64,000 bases of DNA from Bog-473 sp963838835 (lineage in GTDB: Bacteria > Actinomycetota > Acidimicrobiia > Acidimicrobiales > RAAP-2). The notes beneath the pieces were generated by a model. That model was not told the DNA's origin and made no database searches. It saw nothing but the letters and a program-made list of their open reading frames with translations. Shown here piece by piece: positions 20,164-28,787 of this stretch. The stretch is from NCBI GenBank assembly GCA_963838835.1, contig CAWITA010000036.1, positions 128,140 to 192,139 of the forward strand, given 5' to 3'. A program made the translations under genes and the position numbers. Each line of letters opens with the position of its first letter. Within the stretch, counting starts at the first letter, position 1.

Positions 20164-21312
20164 ATGCCCGACACGTCCGTGGTCCGCGCCGCGATCGTTT
20201 CGGGGATCGGAGCGTCCCGGATAGGGCGACGGCTCGGGGTCCCACACGCCGAACTGACCGTCGAGGCGGCCCAGCGGGCGATCGCCGACGCCGGCCTTCG
20301 GACGGAAGACATCGACGGTATGTCGACCATGGGCGACACCCTCATCGTCGACGCCGCCGCCAGGCTCGGCGTCACTCCCTCGTGGACGAGCGGAGGGATG
20401 GGTCGCTACGGCCTCCTCCACCCAGTGGTCGAGGCCGTGGAGGCGGTGGGTACGGGGATGGCCCGCCACGTCCTCGTCTACCGGACGGTGAACATGATGG
20501 GGGGCGAGGCCAGCGGCGGGAGCGGGGACCCGAGAATGGAGGCGTCGTCGGCCATGCGCGACATCGGGCGGATCTTGACGATGCACGCCTATTCGGCCGC
20601 CAACTGGCTCGCCATGCACTTGCGGCGCCACATGTATCTCTACGGGACCACTCGGGACCAAGTGGGATGGATTGCGGTGAACAGCCGCCGTAATGCCGCT
20701 CTCAACTCGAACGCGGCGTATCGCGAACCCTTGACGCTCGACGACTACCTCTCGGCGCGCATGATCTCGGAGCCGTTCGGGCTCTACGACTGCGACGTGC
20801 CGATCGACGGTTCGATCGCGGTCGTCGTCTCGAGGTCGGACCATGCGTCGGATTGCGAACAGGCAGTCCGCGTCGAGGCAGTCGGCGGTTCGGACGGTCT
20901 TGGAGGGTGGGACCAGCGGCCTGACTACCCCAAGATGGCGTCGGCGGACGCCGCGGCGGAGTTGTGGAACGCCACGGATCTGCGGCCCGGCGATGTCGAC
21001 GTGGCGGAACTCTACGACGGCTTCACATTTTTGACCATGGCCTGGCTAGAAGCACTCGGCTTCTGCGCGGAAGGCGAGTCGGGCTCCTACGTCGAGGGTG
21101 CCGTTCGCATCGCCCTCGACGGAGAATTGCCGCTGAACACGTACGGTGGCCAGCTCTCGGCTGGTCGAATGCACGGCTACTGGGTCCTGCACGAGGCGTG
21201 CGTCCAGTTGCGAGGTGAGGCCGGAGCCCGTCAGGTGGCCGGTGGTCCCGAGGTCGCCGTGGTGTCGACCGGCGGGGGACCCATCGCCGGGTGCATGCTC
21301 CTAACGCGCTGA
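20164..21312 (+). CDS. Ltp2-like thiolase-fold protein (intact)
   Basis: An intact 382-residue protein and the best copy for judging the family. Where thiolases have the Cys loop it reads TSGGMGRYGLLHPVVEA, without Cys. The HDCF motif is YDGF with Tyr284, close to the residue number of the tyrosine reported as catalytic in Ltp2 aldolases (from memory). The C-terminal half has LPLNTYGGQLSAGRMHGYW and the end STGGGPIAGCMLL. It is a close paralogue of the gene at the left edge of the window. The partner is probably the divergent DUF35 protein. Predicted role: retro-aldol cleavage of a beta-hydroxyacyl-CoA side chain. Confidence 0.85.
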   Translation: MPDTSVVRAAIVSGIGASRIGRRLGVPHAELTVEAAQRAIADAGLRTEDIDGMSTMGDTLIVDAAARLGVTPSWTSGGMGRYGLLHPVVEAVEAVGTGMARHVLVYRTVNMMGGEASGGSGDPRMEASSAMRDIGRILTMHAYSAANWLAMHLRRHMYLYGTTRDQVGWIAVNSRRNAALNSNAAYREPLTLDDYLSARMISEPFGLYDCDVPIDGSIAVVVSRSDHASDCEQAVRVEAVGGSDGLGGWDQRPDYPKMASADAAAELWNATDLRPGDVDVAELYDGFTFLTMAWLEALGFCAEGESGSYVEGAVRIALDGELPLNTYGGQLSAGRMHGYWVLHEACVQLRGEAGARQVAGGPEVAVVSTGGGPIAGCMLLTR

Positions 21313-21560
21313 CGCCGAGACCAGATTGTGGTGGTCTCGTGGGTCAACGCAGTCGCGGCTCCACGGCCCGAGCGATCGTGCCCCACTTGGCGGATCTCTC
21401 CGCGCTGAGGATCCCGAGGAGGTGGCCGAGTCCTCTGCCTCCGCCAAAGCCGTTGTGTTGACAGCCTCAGGACGTTTCAACTCAGCGACCCGGGGGAACA
21501 CACGTTACGGATCAGCAACTTGGGGAACGTCAGAGGTGGCGGGCAACGGAAGAGGATCAA

Positions 21561-22178
21561 ATGAGACTGGTAAGGCGAATGATCGTTGGCGGTGTGGTGC
21601 TTGGTGGCATGCTCGTGGGTTCGACCCTCGGGTCGGCCTCAGTGGGCGCTGCGACGACGAGCTCCACGTATCACATCGACTACACGGTCAACGCGACAAC
21701 CACACTGGCGAAGCTCCACCAGACGGTCACGGTGCCCCCAGGCTCCTTCATTGGTTCGATCAATCTCAAGACCTTCGCACTCACCGGGAACTTGAGTCTC
21801 CCGCCCGCGTCGACCACCGTGAACCTGGCCGGCATTGGCCTTGCCACCGCCACCTTCGAGCTCTCCGCGACGAAGCCCGTGACCGGAACGGTGGACATCA
21901 AGACGTTCGCAGTCACTGCCACCGCATCGTTCAACGTCCTCGTGACCTCTGTGAAGCCGCTCGGATTGCCCATCAATCTCGTGGGGAACAGCTGCGGCAC
22001 CTCGAAGCCGGTTTCGGTGACCTTCAGCGGTACGATCAAGCTCAAGGGGAGCTCGGCCTTCTCCGGCAGCTATACGATCCCACCGCTCCAGACCTGTGGC
22101 CTGGCGACGCCAGCGCTCAACCTGGTCATCCCAGGGCCAGGCAATGTCTTCTCCGCCACATTCGCACCGGCCACCTGA
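21561..22178 (+). CDS. Secreted hypothetical protein
   Basis: A 205-residue protein with a clear Sec signal peptide (MRLVRRMIVGGVVLGGMLVG, then a small-residue cleavage region near GSASVGAA). The mature part is rich in Thr, Ser, Val and Leu with repeated beta-strand-like segments such as SINLKTFALTGNLSLPP and TVDIKTFAVTATASF. Only two Cys are present (SCGTS and QTCGL), which could form one disulfide. I do not recognise a family. It stands alone, with gaps of about 250 bases before and 165 after. Confidence 0.75.
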   Translation: MRLVRRMIVGGVVLGGMLVGSTLGSASVGAATTSSTYHIDYTVNATTTLAKLHQTVTVPPGSFIGSINLKTFALTGNLSLPPASTTVNLAGIGLATATFELSATKPVTGTVDIKTFAVTATASFNVLVTSVKPLGLPINLVGNSCGTSKPVSVTFSGTIKLKGSSAFSGSYTIPPLQTCGLATPALNLVIPGPGNVFSATFAPAT

Positions 22179-22342
22179 ACGAGGTTTCGGGAGCTCCGGG
22201 CCTGGTCCCAGCGCGTCTCACGGAGCCAAAGCACCGAACTCTTTGACCTGAGGAGGTTGACCTCACTCGCAGGTGCTGCAACAACACCCCGGGGACACAC
22301 TGGGATTCAGGACGATGGCAGCTCCCTCGTTACGATTGCCCT

Positions 22343-23131
22343 GTGGCGGAGTTCGTCAATCGATTTGCCGGAACGGCCGCGTTCTATGCCCTATACCGTC
22401 CTGGGTACCCAGGGACCGTCTACGACTACATCTCCGGGACCGCGAACTTAAACGGTGCCACATCGTCCGTGCTGGATCTCGGCTGCGGACCCGGAATCGT
22501 CGCTCTCGCTTTGAGCGGGCGGGCGCGGACCCTCGTCGGAGTTGATCCTGACCCGGGCATGCTCGAGCAGGCCGAACGAGCAGGTCGCGAGCGCGGCGCC
22601 CACAACGTGAGTTGGATCGGGAGCACTGCCGAGAGGTTTGACGACGAACCGGGAAGTTACGACCTCATCACGATCGGCTCTGCCTTCCACTGGATGGACC
22701 GTGAGGTCGTGGCTGAGCGAGTCCATCGTCTCTTGAGGCCGGGCGGAGTCCTGGCACTCCTTGGGAATCCCACACCTCTTATGGACAGGCGCGACGGAAA
22801 GGGTGTGGGGGATGCCATCACTCGTGTCCAAGAGAGATGGCTGAAACCCGAAGATCGTCCTTCCATTCCGAAAGACGCGCCAAGACACGAAGCGGTGCTT
22901 TCCACGAGCTCTTTTGGGCACGCATCAACCCGCTATTTCTCATCGCAGCAACAGTGGACTGTTGACAACCTCATTGGCCTGCTGCGATCGACGTCGTGGC
23001 GGCCTGATCAAGTCCTGAAGGACCGGTTCCCCGAGTTCGTGAGAGAACTGCGTCACGCCATCCGAGAAGTTGAGCCGTCCGGCGAATGGGTAGAGAGCCA
23101 TGACGTCGAGTTGATCCATGCACAACGATGA
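22343..23131 (+). CDS. Class I SAM-dependent methyltransferase
   Basis: A 262-residue protein starting with GTG at 22343. Motif I is VLDLGCGPGIVALALSG, motif II ends with LVGVDPDPGML, and ITIGSAFHWMDRE follows, giving the Methyltransf_11 type fold. The stretch AFHWMD is common in a group of small-molecule methyltransferases of unknown substrate. The stop overlaps the next gene's ATG by 4 bases (ATGA), so the two are coupled. Confidence 0.85.
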   Translation: MAEFVNRFAGTAAFYALYRPGYPGTVYDYISGTANLNGATSSVLDLGCGPGIVALALSGRARTLVGVDPDPGMLEQAERAGRERGAHNVSWIGSTAERFDDEPGSYDLITIGSAFHWMDREVVAERVHRLLRPGGVLALLGNPTPLMDRRDGKGVGDAITRVQERWLKPEDRPSIPKDAPRHEAVLSTSSFGHASTRYFSSQQQWTVDNLIGLLRSTSWRPDQVLKDRFPEFVRELRHAIREVEPSGEWVESHDVELIHAQR

Positions 23132-23700
23132 GTGAGTGGTGGCCAACGCTCGGTGAACGCAAGACGAGGTTCGTGTCCTCGACCGCCGCACTCTTTGTCG
23201 CCGTCTCCGGACCTCCAGGTAGTGGCAAGACGACGCTTGCCGTCAAGCTCGCCGAAGAGATGGGACTGACGCTCCTTTCGAAGGACACGATCAAAGAGTC
23301 CCTCATGTCGGTCATGCCACCGAAGGACGTCGAAGCATCGCGTCACCTGGGCAAAGCAGCCATGGCCGTGCTCTTTGCTGTTGCCTCTGCATCACCCCAG
23401 GGCGCGGTTCTCGAAGCGAATTTCAGTCGATCATTATCGACCAGAGAACTCGGAACCCTGCCCGGCACGATGATCGAGCTGTTTTGTCGATGTGACCAAA
23501 CCATCGGTTTGGAGCGTTATCGACAGCGCATCTCCTTGCGGCATGCCGGTCACTTCGACGCTGAGCGCTCGGATGAGGAATTGTGGAACGACCAAGTGAC
23601 CCAGCCCGTTGCAGGGGGTTGGCCCGTTCTTGAAGTTCGCACGGATGAACCGGTTGATGTACCTCATGTCGCTGAGCTCGTTCTGCAGGCCATCCTTTGA
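23128..23700 (+). CDS. AAA-type P-loop kinase (zeta/chloramphenicol-kinase-like)
   Basis: A 190-residue P-loop protein with VAVSGPPGSGKTTLAVKLAE as Walker A, then LSKDTIKESL, where Asp-Thr is typical for small kinases of the AAA_33 group, and a lid region with RYRQRISLRHAGHFDAER. Such proteins phosphorylate small molecules or nucleoside-like substrates; the substrate here is unknown. It is coupled to the methyltransferase before it by an ATGA overlap. Confidence 0.8.
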   Translation: MSEWWPTLGERKTRFVSSTAALFVAVSGPPGSGKTTLAVKLAEEMGLTLLSKDTIKESLMSVMPPKDVEASRHLGKAAMAVLFAVASASPQGAVLEANFSRSLSTRELGTLPGTMIELFCRCDQTIGLERYRQRISLRHAGHFDAERSDEELWNDQVTQPVAGGWPVLEVRTDEPVDVPHVAELVLQAIL

Positions 23701-23746
23701 ATGCGCGAGCCAAAAGCGTGCCCTGACCGCCGGGTCGGTGGAAAGT

Positions 23747-24157
23747 TCAGGGTGCCACCAACTCGATCGCGATCCCGTCAGGATCGCGAAGCTGCAGTGA
23801 AGGGTGGCCGTTCTCTTGCACAACGCCGTTGTGCTCGATGCCGAGATCTGAGAGGTGCGCAGCCCAGGCGCGGAGCGAATCTCCATTCGGGACCGCGAAG
23901 GCGAGGTGGTCCAGGCCATGGCCGGGTGATTCGAACGACTTCTCACCAGAGCCAGGGCTATTCGTGAGTACGATCACAAACTTCGCCTCGGGTTGCCTCA
24001 GTGCGACGTAGCCGACGTCGAGATCTTCGACGTAGGGCAGGACGCCGAGCACGTCCTCATACCAGCGAGCACTCAGCGCCACACTCGACACCAGAAGCTG
24101 CACGTGCGACAGCCCGGCGATTGGAGCCGTTCGTGCTGATTCCTTGGCCGCTGTCAC
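23747..24157 (-). CDS. VOC (glyoxalase/dioxygenase-like) protein
   Basis: The protein has the two-module VOC pattern: GLSHVQLLVSSVALSARWYE with the first metal-site position, GHGLDHLAFAVPNGDSLRAW, and the end RDPDGIAIELVAP with the last metal-site Glu. The GTG at 24157 (VTAAKESARTAPIAG) starts the domain at the usual place. The same frame is open up to a GTG at 24280 that overlaps the next gene's stop, so a longer form is possible. The reaction cannot be predicted from sequence. Confidence 0.75.
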   Translation of the reverse strand: MTAAKESARTAPIAGLSHVQLLVSSVALSARWYEDVLGVLPYVEDLDVGYVALRQPEAKFVIVLTNSPGSGEKSFESPGHGLDHLAFAVPNGDSLRAWAAHLSDLGIEHNGVVQENGHPSLQLRDPDGIAIELVAP

Positions 24158-24276
24158 GATCCGAAGCGTAACGGGTGGACTCTCAATCGTGATCCTGGCA
24201 GCGTTGCACGGGAAGGGGCAAGCGCTCGGCGTCCTGGGCCAGGCTCTACCGCCCGTCACGACCACGCATTTGTTGC

Positions 24277-24642
24277 TCACTTGAGGAAAGGGGCTGCTTC
24301 CTTCATTCGCTCCAACCCCGCAGCGATCTGATCAGGGTCTTTTCTGTTCTGCCCAAGGACGATCATTGCCAATGCCTCCGAGAAAGGCTTCGCCATGGAT
24401 TCGAAATACCCACCTTCTTCGAGGCGGGTCCACCGGACCCCGGCTTGGAAGCAGTCGGTCATCAACTGCATCTCCTCGTCCTCGTCCAGCGACGCATTGG
24501 TGAGCTTGTCCATGAGCTGCGCACTGATCTCCACGAGGCTGAGAAACTCGTGGTCGATCTCCGCAGAGTAGACGGGTGCAGGGTCCAGACGTTGCGCCGG
24601 CGTACTTGATCTGTGAGTTCTCCTCTTTTTTATGAGAGCCAT
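24277..24642 (-). CDS. Hypothetical protein
   Basis: A protein of about 121 residues from ATG 24642 (MALIKKRRTHRSSTPAQ). The C-terminal 80 residues have low-GC-bias-free, amphipathic helices (EFLSLVEISAQLMDKLTNAS, EEMQLMTDCFQAGVRWTRLE) that look like real protein. No family is recognised. Its stop overlaps the longest possible start of the VOC gene, and its start overlaps the end of the gene before it, so the three may be one unit. Confidence 0.5.
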   Translation of the reverse strand: MALIKKRRTHRSSTPAQRLDPAPVYSAEIDHEFLSLVEISAQLMDKLTNASLDEDEEMQLMTDCFQAGVRWTRLEEGGYFESMAKPFSEALAMIVLGQNRKDPDQIAAGLERMKEAAPFLK

Positions 24643-24895
24643 GTCAGCGCCACGTCGGTGCTTGTGTTCCGCAAGCGGGCAGCGCGCATCCAGAACTTCG
24701 AATCCGGCCAGTAGCCCTTCGGCAGCCACACCGTGGCGTTCTCCGTGGCCGTTTGCAACTCGTCCGCCGCTCTCAACATCGCGGTCGAGTCGATGAACGT
24801 TGCCGCTGAGAGCCGGCGATCGGCGGCCACGCGTTCAGTCCGGCCGTCGCCTTGAAGCGGCGCTCTTCTTCTGTTGGGGTTCGCTCTGTATCCAT
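24630..24895 (-). CDS. Small hypothetical protein, one frameshift
   Basis: The likely start is ATG 24895 (MDTERTPTEEERRFKATAGL). The frame changes near 24825, and the continuation reads FIDSTAMLRAADELQTATEN and VWLPKGYWPDSKFWMRAARL to the stop at 24630. The product of about 87 residues is acidic at the N terminus with no recognised domain. It overlaps the next gene's ATG by 13 bases. Weak support; the composition of the second half argues for real coding. Confidence 0.4.
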
Positions 24896-25304
24896 GGTGA
24901 TCGATGGTCGGAGCGGGGCCGAATCTCCCACCACAGATCTCCCGAAATCGCTCGGCCCCACCCCTACGGCGATTCTCTCGCGCCCCCGTCCGATGCCGCA
25001 TAGAGCCGTTGGGACCGAACTGCCTCAACGTTCCCACAACAGGCGTTTCGACCTTCCCCGCCGCTCAGGGCAATTGTGCAGCACGCCGACGATCGTCGAC
25101 CTCAAACAGCGGGTCGACGACTCGTCAGCGAGCCGAACGCCCCGCACACTCCTCGCGCACCAGGTCGCTGGCGCACTTCTCCCCGGCTCACCTGCACGCG
25201 GCGCCGTGCGACTTCACGAGCACTCAGGGCCCGATCCGCGGAGACCTCAGGCTGAACTGCCTCATCATCCGGCACTCCGCCACGGGAACCGAGCGGTGTC
25301 GTCC
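24896..25304. other. Stretch without a callable gene
   Basis: Open frames occur on both strands but all are Arg/Pro/Ser-rich with no recognisable motif. The minus strand shows short coding-like pieces, for example a tail ending LHNCPERRGRSKRLLWER, that could be remnants of a broken gene. No promoter or terminator stands out. Confidence 0.4.
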
Positions 25305-25601
25305 TCATCGCCGGAGAACAGCGTTGACCTCTTCCAGGGAGATCTCCCCTGTCGCATGACCCCCACATTGGAGGCAATCGTGGGTGTGACGCCATGATTG
25401 AATGAGCCGCGTTCCGGCTTCATTGAGCAGCACGGTGAAGGCTTCTGTGTCTTCTTTGCATTCCAGCCCGTAGTACCTGCGCCACTGCGTCGCGACCGGA
25501 TGCTCCTGTGCTTCACTACCCTTGAGGATCCGACAGAACCGATGGCGGTCGATGTCGAACACCCAGGTGCTGTGGCATGACTCCAAGACCAACTGCTCCA
25601 T
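25305..25601 (-). CDS. Hypothetical 98-residue protein
   Basis: MEQLVLESCHSTWVFDIDRH at the start and SWRHTHDCLQCGGHATGEIS near the end show balanced composition and a CLQCGGH motif that could bind a metal. The acidic and aromatic content is unlike the random Arg-rich frames of this GC level, so I take it as real. No family is recognised. It is the only gene in a 1-kb stretch and is probably expressed alone. Confidence 0.55.
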   Translation of the reverse strand: MEQLVLESCHSTWVFDIDRHRFCRILKGSEAQEHPVATQWRRYYGLECKEDTEAFTVLLNEAGTRLIQSWRHTHDCLQCGGHATGEISLEEVNAVLRR

Positions 25602-25743
25602 GTCGTAATTCTGCTCTTGCCACCTAAGAACTACCTCAGAGTTTCATTGGTGTTCTGTGACGATCCGCCCCTGGCCTCTGGACAAAGCGGCCCGGATGGC
25701 CTTGAGGGTGATCTGCCGCCGCCGCGGAAGCGGGGGCCAGCGA

Positions 25744-25893
25744 TTACCGACCGCGCCGATAACGGCGTACTACACCGACCCCGAACCAGGCCGGCGCCCC
25801 GATGAGTGCTGCCACGAGGATGAGGACCCACAGCGACCACGTGAAGTGCCAGAACGAGAAATGGATCCGAATCTTCTCCGTGTTCTGGATCAT
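25744..25893 (-). pseudogene. LapA-like membrane segment, N terminus missing
   Basis: A 49-residue frame from ATG 25893 reads MIQNTEKIRIHFSFW, then a membrane helix (SLWVLILVAALIGAPAWF) and a basic tail (VVRRYRRGR). This matches the second half of the LapA/DUF1049 domain, where QNt..v.v.F is followed by a helix and Arg-rich tail. The first membrane helix expected before QNTEK is absent, and an in-frame stop lies at 25984. It may be a remnant or an error-broken small gene. Confidence 0.4.
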
Positions 25894-26007
25894 GAAGGGC
25901 AGCGCGTTGTGCCATCCCTGTTCCGGCGGAGCTAGGTGCGATGTGACCGGAATGTGTGAGTGGAGCGGCGAGTGCCGAGGCTGTCAGCGCGTCGTCGACG
26001 ACGGAAC

Positions 26008-26790
26008 TCACACCCGGAGATTCCGGCCGAAGGCCACCCGTCTCCTCGCTGTTCCAACCCTCAGAAGCTGACCCCTCCCCCACTCGGAGGCATTGTGGGT
26101 GGCGTCGTCGCGCGCTGGCGTCGTCGGCGCTGGCGTCGTCGGCGGTGGTGTCGTCGGCGCTGGCGTCGTCGGCGGTGGTGTCGGTGGCGTCGTCATTGGT
26201 GGCGCGATCGACGGCGACTGCGGTGTCGTGGTTGGCGCCGGCGTCGCGGGCGTATTCGGAGTGGGCGACGTGGTGCTCGGGGGTACGGTTGAACCTGTCA
26301 GCGGGGAGGATCCGGCTGCCTTCGCCAGCACCACAACCGACCACTTTCCCCATTTGTCGGTGATGTTCCCGTTCGCCTGACCCGGTACGCTGTCGCCGAC
26401 GAACCAGTGGAGGGGCTTTCCGGTGTAGGTCACCTGGAGGGCATGACCCCGCCGCCTCACCGTGCCGAGATTGGCCGCGCTCACACCGGCACCCGCCGTC
26501 GGCTTCTTCACTCCCTTCGGCAACAGGAGCTCGGGCCACACCTTCAGGCACCTGGCCGTGCAGGCGACCTTGCTGGCTTCGAGCGTGTACACCGTCTTCC
26601 CGCTCACGAGGATGGTGCCGTAGGTGGAGTTCTGGGTCGAGGAGACCACAAGGTGTTTCACGTTGTGAGTGGAAGTGGCGCCGGCACCGCCGATGACGAT
26701 CGGTAACGACAAGAGTCCACCCGCGGTCAGGACGGCACCCGCAAACCGAAGGGCGCCGAGGCGGCGACTTGGAATCCGGCCACTTTGCAT
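26008..26790 (-). CDS. Secreted-repeat (PF03640-like) protein with Pro/Thr tail
   Basis: Starts at ATG 26790 with a signal peptide (RRLGALRFAGAVLTAGGLLS). The domain shows STYGTILVSGKTVYTLEAS, CTARCLKVWPELLLPKG and WFVGDSVPGQANGNITDKWG, which is the secreted repeat of unknown function seen in many actinobacterial lipoproteins and surface proteins. The Cys pair CTARC is conserved in the family. A tail of Pro-Thr-rich repeats follows, encoded by 15-base repeats at 26114-26188. The last 30 residues are likely out of frame. It is a paralogue of the divergent gene at 27083. Confidence 0.75.
   Translation of the reverse strand: MQSGRIPSRRLGALRFAGAVLTAGGLLSLPIVIGGAGATSTHNVKHLVVSSTQNSTYGTILVSGKTVYTLEASKVACTARCLKVWPELLLPKGVKKPTAGAGVSAANLGTVRRRGHALQVTYTGKPLHWFVGDSVPGQANGNITDKWGKWSVVVLAKAAGSSPLTGSTVPPSTTSPTPNTPATPAPTTTPQSPSIAPPMTTPPTPPPTTPAPTTPPPTTPAPTTPARDDATHNASEWGRGQLLRVGTARRRVAFGRNLRV
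26114..26188. repeat. Five 15-base tandem repeats
   Basis: Units of the form GCTGGCGTCGTCGGC or GGTGGTGTCGTCGGC follow each other five times, ending in a degenerate copy. Read on the minus strand they encode the pentapeptide pattern PTTPA/PTTPP in the tail of the secreted-repeat protein. Such repeats can expand or shrink by slippage. Confidence 0.85.
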
Positions 26791-27082
26791 ATTCCACTCC
26801 AGTCGTGTCTCGATCCGGTGCGCAGACTTACGGCAAAAGCAGCCGAAGGGATTACTCTTTGGAGCCGTCGTTGGAACGACAACCCCTCGCGTCCAGCGAG
26901 ATTGGCGGCCCGTCGCCGGCGAACAATCCATTTCGTTGGCCGGGCCGTATTGCCTGCCAGCGCCGATGGAGCGTGGCCCTGGTCGCGGACACGCCGCCGA
27001 CCTGGCGGTACTGTGAGGAGGTGGCGGTGACGAACCGGCCGGCCTCATCCCGTGGCGTACGACGAATGCAGGAGATGAGCAC

Positions 27083-27622
27083 ATGAACGTGATGAAGCGG
27101 ACGAGCAAGACCTCACAAACGTCTGGCAAGGTCCCGCTGGTGCGGCTGGTCGGTGCTGTCTTGGCGGCCGGCGGCCTCATCGCCTCCGTCGCCACGGCAG
27201 AAGCAGCTGCGGCGGCCAGCACCGTCGTTTCGACGAGTCAGAATGCGACGTACGGGACGATCCTCGTGAGCGGGAAGACGGTGTACACGCTCAAGGCCAG
27301 CAAGGTCGCCTGCACCGCCAGGTGCTTGAAGGTCTGGCCCGAGCTCCTGTTGCCGAAGGGAGTGAAGAAGCCGACCGCTGGCTCGGGTGTGAAGGCGGCC
27401 AGCCTCGGCACGGTGAAGGTGAGCGGCGGCTCGCTCCAGGTGACCTACGCCGGAAAGCGCCTGTACTGGTTCATCGGGGACAGCGCACCGGGTCAGGCGA
27501 ACGGGAACATCACCGACAAGTGGGGAAAGTGGTCAGTCGTCGTGACGGCGAAGCCGACCTCAACCTCGAGCTCCGGAGGCACCCCAACATCAAGCGCGGG
27601 ATCAGGGGGAGTCTCTTTCTAG
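27083..27622 (+). CDS. Secreted-repeat (PF03640-like) protein
   Basis: A 179-residue protein with signal peptide (VPLVRLVGAVLAAGGLIASV, cut near EAAAAAS). The mature part is nearly the same as its divergent neighbour: TYGTILVSGKTVYTLKASK, CTARCLKVWPELLLPKGVKK and FIGDSAPGQANGNITDKWGK. It ends in a Ser/Thr/Gly-rich tail. A GAGGAGGTGG stretch lies in the leader, and an AGGAGATGAGCAC ribosome site precedes the ATG. The role is unknown; the fold is found on cell surfaces, and no cofactor site is recognised. Confidence 0.8.
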   Translation: MNVMKRTSKTSQTSGKVPLVRLVGAVLAAGGLIASVATAEAAAAASTVVSTSQNATYGTILVSGKTVYTLKASKVACTARCLKVWPELLLPKGVKKPTAGSGVKAASLGTVKVSGGSLQVTYAGKRLYWFIGDSAPGQANGNITDKWGKWSVVVTAKPTSTSSSGGTPTSSAGSGGVSF

Positions 27623-27650
27623 TGCCGAGGTTCGACGTCGGACCGTGGTC

Positions 27651-28787
27651 ATGACAACCGTTCTCGTCACACCCGCGGAGTCGGTTGCTCCGCGACGGAT
27701 AGGGCGAGCTGATCGACCGACTCGTCGATCGCGCGCCGCGTTGTCGACGAGGGTGTACCTCCCTGCCTTCTCCGTTCCCGCCTTGGCTGCAGTGCTCGTG
27801 GGCATCGGCCTGTCGAGCGGCTGGGGTGGCGCAACGTTCGGCGGGTCCTTGACGAGCCTCCGTCTCGCCGTGATCGGCCCCCTGGCCGTCACGTTGATCG
27901 GAGTCATTCTCGTCGTCGAACGGATATGGCCCGCCCAGCAACGACCGTTCTTCGCTCGCGGCTACCGCCACGATCTGCTGATCACGGCGGTCCACGCGAC
28001 ACTGGTGCTGCCGTTGGTGACGTCGCTGACGCTCTCGTTCGCCGAGGTCGTTCGCCGGCTCCTCCCGTGGATCGTCCTGCCGCCCATGGACACGCTGCCT
28101 CGCTGGTTCGCGATTGCCGTCATCATCGTGGCGATGGACGGATGCAACTGGGCCGTCCATCTCGCGAACCACCGTGTCCGAATGCTCTGGCGGTTCCACG
28201 AGCTTCACCATTCCCAAGAGGACATGAACGTGCTCACGGTCTTTCGGACCCATCCCCTGATCCACGTTTCCTATCTTTTGGCCCTCCTTCCTGGTTTGGT
28301 GCTCCTCGCGAACGGTGCGCTCTCGATCACGGTCCTGGCTGTGTACGGGGGCATCGTCGCCTTTGCCCACTCCAACACCCGGCTTGGATTCGGACCGATC
28401 GGGCGGATCTTCGTGAGTCCGAACTTTCACCGGATCCACCACAGACGCAATGGCCCCCAAGACGTCAACCTTGGCTTCGCGCTGACGGTCTGGGATCAGC
28501 TGTTCCATACGGCCGTGTTCCCCACAGCCGAAACAGTGCGGGCCGATACCGGTCTGGCCGGTCGGCCCCTGCTCGTGGAGCAAGCGACACCACGGTCGCG
28601 CCATGTCTCGGTCTACGCCATTCAGCTTGCAGCGCCTTTTCGCCCGTTCCACGATCCTCAACCGACGTCGTCCCCAGCAACGGAGGAGCTCTCGTCCGGA
28701 CCGGAGTCCGATCGCCCGTCGGTCGACCGGGGGCGTCACCCGGCTCTCGAAGCCCGGGCCACCCGCGAACACTCCGTGGTCCACTGA
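27651..28787 (+). CDS. Sterol desaturase / fatty-acid hydroxylase family protein
   Basis: A membrane di-iron protein (PF04116). The His clusters HLANH, HELHHS and HRIHHRR are all present, set between membrane helices (AAVLVGIGLSSGWGG, LAVIGPLAVTLIGVILVV, ISYLLALL-like VSYLLALLPGLVLLAN). It likely hydroxylates or desaturates a lipid with O2. A C-terminal tail of about 70 residues after FHTAVFPTAETVRAD is polar and not conserved. ATG 27651 is preferred over the GTG two codons earlier. The stop overlaps the DoxX start (TGATG). Confidence 0.85.
   Translation: MTTVLVTPAESVAPRRIGRADRPTRRSRAALSTRVYLPAFSVPALAAVLVGIGLSSGWGGATFGGSLTSLRLAVIGPLAVTLIGVILVVERIWPAQQRPFFARGYRHDLLITAVHATLVLPLVTSLTLSFAEVVRRLLPWIVLPPMDTLPRWFAIAVIIVAMDGCNWAVHLANHRVRMLWRFHELHHSQEDMNVLTVFRTHPLIHVSYLLALLPGLVLLANGALSITVLAVYGGIVAFAHSNTRLGFGPIGRIFVSPNFHRIHHRRNGPQDVNLGFALTVWDQLFHTAVFPTAETVRADTGLAGRPLLVEQATPRSRHVSVYAIQLAAPFRPFHDPQPTSSPATEELSSGPESDRPSVDRGRHPALEARATREHSVVH

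Noticed and set aside
23767..23789. Perfect 9-base hairpin with 5-base loop, possible terminator
   Set aside because: It lies inside the 3' coding part of the VOC gene, over the conserved residues DPDGIAIEL, and has no T-run. The symmetry comes from the codons.
26114..26188. CRISPR-like array
   Set aside because: The units are 15 bases long and directly adjacent without spacers, and they encode a regular pentapeptide.
25631..26797. Long minus-strand frame overlapping the secreted-repeat gene
   Set aside because: It reads the Pro-Thr repeats in another frame as an Asp/Ala-rich string and has no signal peptide or domain. The PF03640-like frame explains the same DNA.
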